A stretch of 16,419 bases of DNA from an uncultured Dialister sp. (GTDB taxonomy: Bacteria > Bacillota > Negativicutes > Veillonellales > Dialisteraceae), in the NCBI RefSeq assembly GCF_900538805.1, contig NZ_UPZP01000044.1, forward strand, positions 1 to 16,419. The letters run 5' to 3'. The notes under the pieces are model-generated. The model had not been told where the DNA came from, ran no database searches, and saw only the letters and a list, made by a program, of their open reading frames with translations. Shown piece after piece: positions 6,882 through 13,023 of this stretch. Numbering within the stretch: position 1 is the first letter of the stretch; every line of letters starts with the position of its first letter. The position numbers and the translations under genes were made by a program.

Positions 6882-8190
6882 GGGCCATTCCTCCTTTCAG
6901 AATGGAAACAAGCCTATCCATGTCTTCCCTGCTGTTCATTTCCGTAGCGCACCAGAGAATGCCGCCTTCAATCGGAAGGCCGGAAAGGATGCCCTCCTTT
7001 TCCAGCAGTTTTTCCACCTCTTTAGGCGGAATGGGCGATTCCGTGGCGAATTCATCAAAGAAGGGGCCTTTGTATTTCAAAGGAAATCCGATTTCCGAAA
7101 GCTTCTCTGCCAGGTAGTGGGCTTTGGCGGCGCACTGGGATGCCGCTTCCTTCATGCCCTCCGGCCCCAGGGCTGCCATGTAGGCGCCACAGGCCATGGT
7201 GCAGAGAGCTTCATTGGAGCAGATGTTGGACGATGCCTTTTCCCGGCGGATATGCTGCTCCCGGGCCTGCAGGGTGAGCACATAGCACCGGTTTCCCCGG
7301 CTGTCCGTGGTCTCCCCTACGATACGGCCGGGAAGTTTCCGCATGAGCTTGTCCCGGCAGGTCATGAATCCCATGGAAGGACCGCCAAAGGAGAGCGGAA
7401 GTCCCAGCTCCTGGCCGTCGCCTACGGCAATGTCGGCGCCGTATTCTCCCGGCGTCTTCAAAAGGCCAAGGGACAGGGGAGACACGGACATCACCGCCTT
7501 TGCTCCCGCTTCGTGGGCCTGGGAGACAAGGTTTCCACTATCTTCGATGAGACCATAGAAATTGGGGCTCTGGAAAAAGACGGCCGCCGTGCCTTCATCC
7601 AGCAGAGAAGAGAGGGCTTCCTTATCCGTTTTCCCCTCCTTTGTCGGAATCAGCGTGAGTTCCACATGCCTGCTTTCGCAGTAGGTCTTCATCACCTCCA
7701 GCACCTGGGGATGCATGGCTTCGGAGGCAAGAATCCGGTTTCTTTTCCTGTCCAGACACATGAACACCGCCTCCGCCGCTGCGGTGGCGCCGTCGTACAC
7801 AGACGCATTAGACACATCCATGCCGGTGAGTTCGGAAATCATGGTCTGGTATTCAAAGATGGACTGCAGGATGCCCTGGCTGATTTCCGCCTGGTAAGGG
7901 GTGTAGGTGGTGCGGAAGGCTTCCTTGCTGATGACCTGCTTCACAATGGCAGGAATATAATGAGAGTAGGCACCGGCGCCGCGGAAAATGGAAGTAAACC
8001 GCCGGTTCTTTTCGCCCATCTTCTCCACGTCCCGGAGCGCCTCCATTTCACTTTTCCCTTCCGGAATGTCCACTTGGTGAAGGTAAACCTCCTTCGGCAC
8101 ATCTCTGTAAAGGTCATCCACCGAAGAGAGGCCCAGGAAATCCAGCATGTCCCGGGTCTCCTCCGGAGATGAAGGTACATAGTTTCCCAT
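6865..8190 (-). CDS. gcvPA: Glycine dehydrogenase (decarboxylating) subunit 1
   Basis: This is the N-terminal-type half (441 residues) of the split P-protein. It forms the active decarboxylase with GcvPB but lacks the PLP lysine. Family signatures include 'NYVPSSPEE' at the N-terminus, 'FRGAGAYSHYIPAIV', 'TPYQAEISQGILQSIFEYQTMI' in two adjoining motifs, 'GMDVSNASVYDGATA' and 'FGGPSMGF'. ATG at 8196 lies 1 nt from the GGAGG and is unlikely. ATG at 8190 gives a 7-nt spacer and the N-terminus expected for the family. The gene begins 2 nt after the gcvH stop codon, with its ribosome binding site inside the end of gcvH. Confidence 0.96.
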   Translation of the reverse strand: MGNYVPSSPEETRDMLDFLGLSSVDDLYRDVPKEVYLHQVDIPEGKSEMEALRDVEKMGEKNRRFTSIFRGAGAYSHYIPAIVKQVISKEAFRTTYTPYQAEISQGILQSIFEYQTMISELTGMDVSNASVYDGATAAAEAVFMCLDRKRNRILASEAMHPQVLEVMKTYCESRHVELTLIPTKEGKTDKEALSSLLDEGTAAVFFQSPNFYGLIEDSGNLVSQAHEAGAKAVMSVSPLSLGLLKTPGEYGADIAVGDGQELGLPLSFGGPSMGFMTCRDKLMRKLPGRIVGETTDSRGNRCYVLTLQAREQHIRREKASSNICSNEALCTMACGAYMAALGPEGMKEAASQCAAKAHYLAEKLSEIGFPLKYKGPFFDEFATESPIPPKEVEKLLEKEGILSGLPIEGGILWCATEMNSREDMDRLVSILKGGMAHGTHI

Positions 8191-8192
8191 AA

Positions 8193-8576
8193 TCATTCCT
8201 CCCCTGAGGTTTTACAGAATTCTTCATACTCCTTTGCATCCATGAGCTCTTCCGTGTCCGTCACGTCCTTCACCTTCACAAACCAGGAACCGTAGGGATC
8301 GCCGTTCACCTTCTCCGGCGCATCCAGAAGCTCCTCATTCACCTCTTCCACTTCCCCCGTCACCGGGCTGTACACATCGGACACCGCCTTCACCGACTCA
8401 ATATCCGCAAACGTATCCCCCTGGCTCACCGGATCCCCCACCTGGGGCAGATTCACAAACACAATATCCCCCAGCTGGTCCTGGGCATAGTCCGTAAGGC
8501 CGATGAGAACCAGGTCTCCTTCCTTCTTCAGCCATTCATGGGTCTTCGCATACTTTACATCCTGTGGGAAATTCAT
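8193..8576 (-). CDS. gcvH: Glycine cleavage system H protein (lipoyl carrier)
   Basis: The 127-residue protein carries the lipoyl arm that shuttles the aminomethyl group between P-, T- and L-proteins. The lipoylation site is Lys63 in 'DIESVKAVSDVYSP', which exactly fits the family pattern. The 'THEW' start region, 'GLTDYAQDQLGDIVFV' and 'NxxPYGSWFVK'-type C-terminus are also present. The start is ATG at 8576, with AAAGGAGG 7 nt upstream. It is translationally close to gcvPA. The 629 bp between gcvT and gcvH is mostly a repeat element. The 65 bp just before gcvH is AT-rich and might hold a second promoter, but I see no clear -35/-10 pair there. Confidence 0.97.
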   Translation of the reverse strand: MNFPQDVKYAKTHEWLKKEGDLVLIGLTDYAQDQLGDIVFVNLPQVGDPVSQGDTFADIESVKAVSDVYSPVTGEVEEVNEELLDAPEKVNGDPYGSWFVKVKDVTDTEELMDAKEYEEFCKTSGEE

Positions 8577-8641
8577 GGTAATTCCTCCTTTGATACTCTA
8601 TAGAAAATGTAATATATGATAAAGATGAAATTTGAGATATA

Positions 8642-9203
8642 GAGCCACTGCGTGGCTCGGGTTCAGAAGGTTCAAAAGGTTCTGCCCGCTTCCAGCGGGC
8701 GGGTTCAAAGGGAAAGGTATTGCCGCTTCGCGGCGATGAGTATATCATTTCGCTTCGCGAAATGGAAAACCATACAACCGCCCTACGGGCGTTGAAAAGC
8801 CGTAAAACCGGGCTGGCGCCCGCTGGAAATGCACCCCTATCCCCGCCTGTCGGCGGTACTTCCCCCAGTGGGGGAAGTCTGCTCTCCGCTTTTCTTAGTG
8901 CTAACTTATGTCGCTCATTTTATAGCGCCGCTAGAATCTCCCCCTCCGGGGGAGATGCCGCCAAAGGCGGCAGAAGGGGTGCATTTCCCACGCGCCGCAG
9001 GCGCGGTTGGCATGTTTTCCCGCGGGCGAAGCCCGGTTGTAAAGGTTTTATCCATACTGGCGGCGAAGCCGCCCACCACAACCCTCGCGCCATAGGCGCG
9101 TCAAACTTTAGACCCCTAAGAACCTTCGGCCCGAAGGGCCGTCAACCTTTCCCCTCTGAACCTTCTGCACCTTTTGAACCCTCACGCCCGCCAGGGCGTG
9201 TCC
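8642..9203 (-). repeat. Composite palindromic repeat element, copy inside the gcv operon
   Basis: At least fifteen hairpins are packed end to end. They include GAGCCAC/GTGGCTC (8642-8658), GCCCGC/GCGGGC (8684-8700), ATTTCGC/GCGAAAT around 8747-8763, TTCCCCC/GGGGGAA, GCCGCC/GGCGGC, GGCGGC/GCCGCC, GGCCC/GGGCC and CACGCCC/GGGCGTG (9183-9200). Tracts of GGTTCA-type units at 8659-8710 and their inverse at 9147-9180 flank the array. Arms at 8825-8838 and 8975-8988 are exact reverse complements around a core (8881-8937) shared with 82-556. The element separates gcvT from gcvH, with its terminal hairpin 5 nt after the gcvT stop. No open frame here resembles a gene. Confidence 0.82.
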
Positions 9204-9205
9204 AG

Positions 9206-10291
9206 TCACTTTCTCTTATAAAACGGCAGCGGCACCACTTCGCAGGCCACTTTTCTTCCTCTCACGTCCGCTTCCACGGTGTCACCGATTTTCACGCTTC
9301 CCTTTCCTACCAGGGCCATGGCGTAGGCGCCTTTAAGGTAGGGGCAGTAGGTGCCGGAGGTGGTGCGGCCGATGACGGTGCCATTAAGGTACACATCCTC
9401 TTCTTCCCTCACAATGCCCCGGCCCGTCACTTTAAGGCCGATGCGCTGCCGCTTCGGCGGCTGGGCAAGGAGAGCGGAGAGGCCGATGAATTCTTTTTTG
9501 TTCAGTTTCACGGCGAAATCAAGGCCCGTTTCCAGAGGGCTCACGGTTTCATCCATTTCATGGCCGTAGAGGGGCATGGCCGCTTCCAGACGGAGCGTAT
9601 CCCGGGCGCCCAGGCCGCAGGGAAGGAGGTCTTCCCCTCCCTTTTCCAGAAGGAGGTCCCAGATGATGCCCACCTTGTCCGCCGGGCAGAAGATTTCATA
9701 GCCGAATTCCCCGGTGTAGCCTGTCCTTGATACGAGGCAGTCCACGCCGCCGATGATGACGTGCTCCTTTTCGCTGTAGTATTTCTCCGGAAGCGCTCCT
9801 CCTTCCACCAGGGCAGGCAGGAAATCTTTTGTCATGGGGCCCTGCAGGGAAATAAGTCCTGTTTCATCGGAAATATCGGTGAACTTTGTGTCCGGCAGAA
9901 GGTTCTCCTTCATGTGGAGTACATCCTTGTCGTGGGTGGCGGCGTTCACCACCACCATGTACCGGTCCTCTCCCAGATGGTACACAATGAGGTCATCGAT
10001 GACCCCGCCCTTTTCATTGAGCATGGTGCCGTAGCGCACTTTTTCGATGGCAAGGTTCGTGTAATCATTGCTGATGAGGTGGTTAATGGAAGCCAGGGCT
10101 CCCTTTCCTTCAAAGAGGACCTCCCCCATGTGGGACACATCGAACATACCCATCTTCGTTCTCACCGCCATGTGCTCCGCCAGAATGCCCTTCCCGTACT
10201 GCACCGGCATGGCGTAGCCGCCGAAGGAAACCATTTTCCCCTTCAGGGAAACATGCCTGTCATATAAAGGTGTTTTCTTGTCCAAATCCAT
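9206..10291 (-). CDS. gcvT: Aminomethyltransferase (glycine cleavage T protein)
   Basis: The 361-residue enzyme transfers the methylene unit from aminomethyl-lipoyl GcvH to tetrahydrofolate, releasing ammonia. Family signatures are 'KTPLYDRHVSL' and 'GGYAMPVQY' near the N-terminus, 'MFDVSHMGEV', 'YMVVVNAA', 'ISLQGP', 'SRTGYTGEFGYEIF' and 'GLGARDTLRLEAAMPLYGHE'. Length is normal. The start is ATG at 10291 after AAGGGGAGA. Upstream in-frame starts would run through the riboswitch terminator and are rejected. It is the first gene of the operon and lies directly under glycine riboswitch control. A hairpin of the repeat element follows the stop codon by 5 nt. Confidence 0.97.
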   Translation of the reverse strand: MDLDKKTPLYDRHVSLKGKMVSFGGYAMPVQYGKGILAEHMAVRTKMGMFDVSHMGEVLFEGKGALASINHLISNDYTNLAIEKVRYGTMLNEKGGVIDDLIVYHLGEDRYMVVVNAATHDKDVLHMKENLLPDTKFTDISDETGLISLQGPMTKDFLPALVEGGALPEKYYSEKEHVIIGGVDCLVSRTGYTGEFGYEIFCPADKVGIIWDLLLEKGGEDLLPCGLGARDTLRLEAAMPLYGHEMDETVSPLETGLDFAVKLNKKEFIGLSALLAQPPKRQRIGLKVTGRGIVREEEDVYLNGTVIGRTTSGTYCPYLKGAYAMALVGKGSVKIGDTVEADVRGRKVACEVVPLPFYKRK

Positions 10292-10326
10292 TCTCCCCTT
10301 TCGCCGGTGCGCCTTTTCCTGCATAC

Positions 10327-10359
10327 AAAAAAGGCGCACTGAAAAATAATCAGTGCGCC
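10327..10359 (-). terminator. Riboswitch expression-platform terminator
   Basis: A 10-bp GC-rich stem (GGCGCACTGA paired with TCAGTGCGCC, 10333-10342 and 10350-10359) with a 7-nt loop is followed on the minus strand by six T (10327-10332). It lies between the second glycine aptamer and the gcvT ribosome binding site. Its 5' arm shares 2-3 bases with the closing stem of aptamer 2, as expected for a ligand-controlled terminator. Confidence 0.93.
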
Positions 10360-10510
10360 TCTGTCCTTTGACCTGAAAGATAAGGGAAATCCCTGCTTCT
10401 TCGGTGCTCATCCGAGCTCTCCAGAGGATAGTCCAACTGCCGGTCCTTTTACCTGAGAGTTTCTGCCCCTTCGGTGTCCGCCTTTCACGACTCTCCCGGC
10501 ATCTTCATCC
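10358..10510 (-). ncRNA. Tandem glycine riboswitch
   Basis: On the minus strand there are two consecutive glycine aptamers. Aptamer 1 is at about 10500-10439, closed by GCCGG/CCGGC, with the motifs GGGAGAG, ACACCGAAGGGGCA and AACTCTCAGGTAAAAGGAC. Aptamer 2 is at about 10427-10358, closed by CCTCTG/CAGAGG, with GGAGAGC, GCACCGAAGAAGCA and TTTCAGGTCAAAGGAC. A short linker (10428-10438) and a leader (GGATGAAGAT) can form the kink-turn pairing seen in tandem glycine riboswitches. A terminator follows, so glycine binding is expected to permit read-through into gcvT and the gcv genes. This ON-switch logic is family knowledge, not measured here. Confidence 0.96.
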
Positions 10511-10559
10511 CTGCATAGAATGAATGATTCGCCATTGAATCTTGTGGAATTCTTTTTTT

Positions 10560-10589
10560 AGAATATCACAGAGCGGAAAAAATGGTTAA
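10560..10589 (-). promoter_or_regulatory. Possible promoter of the gcv operon
   Basis: A TTAACC -35-like hexamer (10584-10589) and a TATTCT -10-like hexamer (10560-10565) are separated by 18 bp. Transcription would begin near 10552, about 40 nt before the riboswitch. Both hexamers match the consensus only at 4 of 6 positions, so this is tentative. Confidence 0.3.
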
Positions 10590-10635
10590 TAAAATTTTTT
10601 AATAGCAGAAATACGAGAAATCGGGGTACTCCCTA

Positions 10636-11193
10636 TCAGAAGAACGCTCCCCCAGCCACCGGCATTACCCGGTCGCTGTAGTAATGTTCCGCCATATCCA
10701 CGAAATAACCGGAAAGAATGCGGCTGAACTCCTCTTCACTCATATCTTCGCCGGTCACCGCAAAGGCAAATCCGCCGGTAACCCAGCGGGCAGTATAGGT
10801 TTTCTCATCGGTCTTTGCCACATACACGGTGGTATGGGAAATTTCCTTCTTCTCCCACTTTCCCGTATAAACGCCGCTGATATCCTCGGCGCCGTTCTTC
10901 CTGTCCCGTAAAGCACTCCGCACAGCGAGCCTTGCACCGTCATCATTGCTGTAGCGGATATCCGCCAGCTGCCGGCTGATGGCAATATAACTGTCCACCT
11001 TGTATCCGAAGGACTTCGCCAGGAACAGAGGCTGGAACCCCACCACCTGTCCCAGCCGTTCATAACTTTCATACTGCACCAGGGGATTCGGGATGCCGAT
11101 ACGACCAGGCATCCTGGCCTCACTCATCATCCCCGGCATAAACAGCGCCGTCCCCAGAATGGCTGCAGCCGCAGCTCTCTCCCATTTTTTCAT
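10636..11193 (-). CDS. Hypothetical secreted protein with signal peptide
   Basis: The 185-residue protein starts at ATG 11193, after AAGGA with a short spacer. The N-terminus is a signal peptide: Lys-Lys, an alanine-rich hydrophobic stretch to about residue 20, then a probable cleavage after 'MSEA'. The mature part contains 'LGQVVGFQPLFL', 'YSNDDGARLAVRSA' and 'DISGVY', followed by alternating strand-like segments and an acidic helix ('EDMSEEEFSRIL'). This resembles small extracytoplasmic proteins of the DUF4367-like type, but I am not certain of the family. No cysteine is seen at the cleavage site, so it is not an obvious lipoprotein. It is transcribed toward the gcv riboswitch, with no clear terminator in between. 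An earlier in-frame ATG at 11241 would put charged residues before the signal peptide and is unlikely. Confidence 0.75.
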   Translation of the reverse strand: MKKWERAAAAAILGTALFMPGMMSEARMPGRIGIPNPLVQYESYERLGQVVGFQPLFLAKSFGYKVDSYIAISRQLADIRYSNDDGARLAVRSALRDRKNGAEDISGVYTGKWEKKEISHTTVYVAKTDEKTYTARWVTGGFAFAVTGEDMSEEEFSRILSGYFVDMAEHYYSDRVMPVAGGAFF

Positions 11194-11267
11194 CCTATTT
11201 CCTTCTTTCCTTTTGAATTCATAACGCATATGATGCCCCAAAAGCGACCATAAGTCAATTTATGAAA

Positions 11268-11329
11268 TATAAAAAAATCAAAACAAAGGGGCTGCGAAAA
11301 AAATGGTGGTCCCACTTTTTCACAGCCCC
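11268..11329 (-). terminator. Probable terminator downstream of the acidic hypothetical gene
   Basis: A GGGGCTG/CAGCCCC stem (11288-11294 with 11323-11329) extends inward by GAAAAA/TTTTTC-like pairing. On the minus strand it is followed by a T-rich stretch (TTTGTTTTGATTTTTTT). It lies about 160 bp after the stop codon at 11492 and before the start of the secreted hypothetical gene. Confidence 0.65.
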
Positions 11330-11422
11330 GTTCATGCTTCTGCCCCCGATGCTATGCGCTTCACACCATAACGAAGGGAGATTTCTCCACTCCACAGCGC
11401 TTTCATCGGAATGGCAGCGCTG

Positions 11423-11470
11423 CGTCTGACCGTCTGACTTCTGACTTCTGATTGTCTTACCGTCTGCCGG
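11423..11470. repeat. Short imperfect tandem repeat (CGTCTGAC/TTCTGAC)
   Basis: Units of 7-8 bp (CGTCTGAC, CGTCTGAC, TTCTGAC, TTCTGAT, TGTCTTAC, CGTCTGCC) follow one another in the noncoding gap between two hypothetical genes. It is similar in style, but not in sequence, to the heptamer tract at 1012-1053. Confidence 0.6.
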
Positions 11471-11491
11471 TATTTCACCGATGCAAAGACG

Positions 11492-12805
11492 TTATACCTT
11501 CCACTTCCACAGCTTCACACAGCGCTTCTGCAGATCCTCCGGCAGCATGTCATAGGCTTCCCGAAGGCCGTTTTGGATGAAAAGCGGAACACTCATAAAC
11601 TCATCATCCTCAAGGCCGCGCATCATGGATATCAGGCGCTTAAAATCCTCTTCGTCATCATCGCCATAATCATCGTCGTCCCCATCATCATAGTCATCAC
11701 CCATGGGGCCGGATGCAGAGTGTTCGAGGAAATCCTCACAAGCATCCTCTACCCACAGGTCTTCCCGGGTGAAGGTCAGCTTGATGCCGGACTTTTTGCA
11801 GAAATCTTTAAGGAGGTCGAAAGTCCACGTATTGCATACCCTGATTTCACGGGGCGCATATTCGGACTGAATCATCTGCTGCGCCAGCTCCCGAAGCACT
11901 TCCATACCGGCCTCCTCGAAAGCTTTCATGTAGAAAATCTGGTCATCCTTCGGCATGCCTGCCATGAACACCCAGGGCCAGATGAGATGGCTCTGCACTT
12001 CCTCAAGGTCATCCTTCTTTTCGTCTGCCTTAAAGCCTTCCTCCATCACCGGAGCATCGGTCATAAAGAGGTTGCACTCCATGACCCCTTCCTTTTTGGT
12101 CATAAAAGGCCGAATCCGGTGGGCAAGCACTTCATACTCAAAAGGAACGGGCTCAAAAGAAAACATCTTCCGCTCCGGCGCATCAATGATGTCTCTCTCA
12201 TAGGACCCATCCGGCAAGGGTTTGTACAGCACTGCATGGGGTCTCACGTCGTAAGGCAGATACTCTTCGTAAAGTTTTGTTATCTTTTCCGGATGGAGAG
12301 AAAGCCAGTTCAGCAGGCGAAAAGCCGCTGCCACCCGCTCCTGGTCTTCCTCATCGATAATATCCCGGGGGATACGGCGGGGGATGGATTTGATCACCAT
12401 GAAATAATTTCCCCTGCCATACATGCGGATGCCATTTCTCTTTTTATAACGGTCGATGGCCGTGGCCCAGGCCGGGTCGATTTCATCCTTGGAGCCGAAA
12501 TCCACATGAAGGAAAGACGTCATATGGAACCGCACCTTCTCTTCTACTGTCAGATTGCCCAGCGGATCATCGCCGAAGCAGAAAGAATCATCCTCCGATT
12601 CTCCTATATCCCTTAAGGCATAGTAAGAATCCATTTCCCCGCTTCTAAACAGCTCCACCCCCAGCTCTTCACCGACGCAGATATACTCGATATCCCCGTC
12701 CTTCTTCTCCAGGGCAAGCAGCGCATTATCATCCAGTTTTCTCCAGACTTTGTACTTCCTGTATTTCAATATTTCTTCTATGACTTCATCCTTCACCAGT
12801 GCCAT
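11492..12805 (-). CDS. Hypothetical cytosolic protein with acidic run
   Basis: The protein has 437 residues with no signal peptide or membrane segment after the chosen start. The central-to-C-terminal part ('SHLIWPWVFMAG' and the following helices, then 'REIRVCNTWTFDLLKDFCKKSGIKL') resembles uncharacterised DUF6930/DUF7309-like proteins; this is a recollection, not a search. A very acidic stretch of Asp/Glu/Tyr/Gly spans about residues 369-387, probably a disordered linker, before a short helical C-terminus ending 'KLWKWKV'. ATG at 12805 is 6 nt after GGAG, and ATG at 12808 is 3 nt after it. Upstream in-frame starts would run through the promoter at 12849-12878 and are rejected. The gene is divergent from the diguanylate cyclase gene. 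The function is unknown. Confidence 0.8.
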   Translation of the reverse strand: MALVKDEVIEEILKYRKYKVWRKLDDNALLALEKKDGDIEYICVGEELGVELFRSGEMDSYYALRDIGESEDDSFCFGDDPLGNLTVEEKVRFHMTSFLHVDFGSKDEIDPAWATAIDRYKKRNGIRMYGRGNYFMVIKSIPRRIPRDIIDEEDQERVAAAFRLLNWLSLHPEKITKLYEEYLPYDVRPHAVLYKPLPDGSYERDIIDAPERKMFSFEPVPFEYEVLAHRIRPFMTKKEGVMECNLFMTDAPVMEEGFKADEKKDDLEEVQSHLIWPWVFMAGMPKDDQIFYMKAFEEAGMEVLRELAQQMIQSEYAPREIRVCNTWTFDLLKDFCKKSGIKLTFTREDLWVEDACEDFLEHSASGPMGDDYDDGDDDDYGDDDEEDFKRLISMMRGLEDDEFMSVPLFIQNGLREAYDMLPEDLQKRCVKLWKWKV

Positions 12806-12848
12806 CATGCTCTCCTTTATGGAATGAAATGAAAATTCATCTATCCCT

Positions 12849-12878
12849 ATAGTATCCGATACCTCTATTCTCTGTAAA
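12849..12878 (-). promoter_or_regulatory. Sigma-70-type promoter for the acidic hypothetical gene
   Basis: On the minus strand, TTTACA (12873-12878) and TACTAT (12849-12854) are separated by 18 bp, each matching 5 or 4 of 6 consensus positions. Transcription would start near 12842, about 35 nt before the start codon. This supports the downstream start chosen for the gene. Confidence 0.6.
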
Positions 12879-13023
12879 GCACAAAATGAAAAGGCCACGG
12901 AGAAAAGACCCATTCCTATTAGAATCCCATGAAATCTGTACCTCCTTTTCAACTTTGTGCTAAAATAAATCATGAAAAGAGAACATGCTCTGCAGGACAG
13001 ACCATGGGAAAAGGAGGAGAAAA

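Noticed and set aside
5685..6947. 420-codon open frame on the plus strand opposite gcvPB
   Set aside because: It is antisense to a gene with clear P-protein motifs. The long frame arises from GC-rich codon positions, and no recognisable domain appears.
6841..8172. 443-codon open frame on the plus strand opposite gcvPA
   Set aside because: It is a shadow of gcvPA. The product is rich in His, Gly, Phe and Arg with no domain, and has no ribosome binding site of the quality seen for the real genes.
8642..9203. CRISPR array
   Set aside because: Repeats are not a single direct repeat at regular spacing. The units are different hairpins with conserved linkers, and no cas gene is in the window.
8720..9730. 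336-codon plus-strand frame covering the repeat element and the end of gcvT
   Set aside because: It joins repeat DNA to the antisense of gcvT and has no protein-like domains.
10292..10411. N-terminal extension of gcvT
   Set aside because: The extension is encoded by riboswitch and terminator sequence, and family proteins begin at the chosen start.
11573..12616. 347-codon open frame on the plus strand opposite the acidic hypothetical gene
   Set aside because: The minus-strand frame has a good promoter, ribosome binding site and terminator; the plus-strand frame has none of these.
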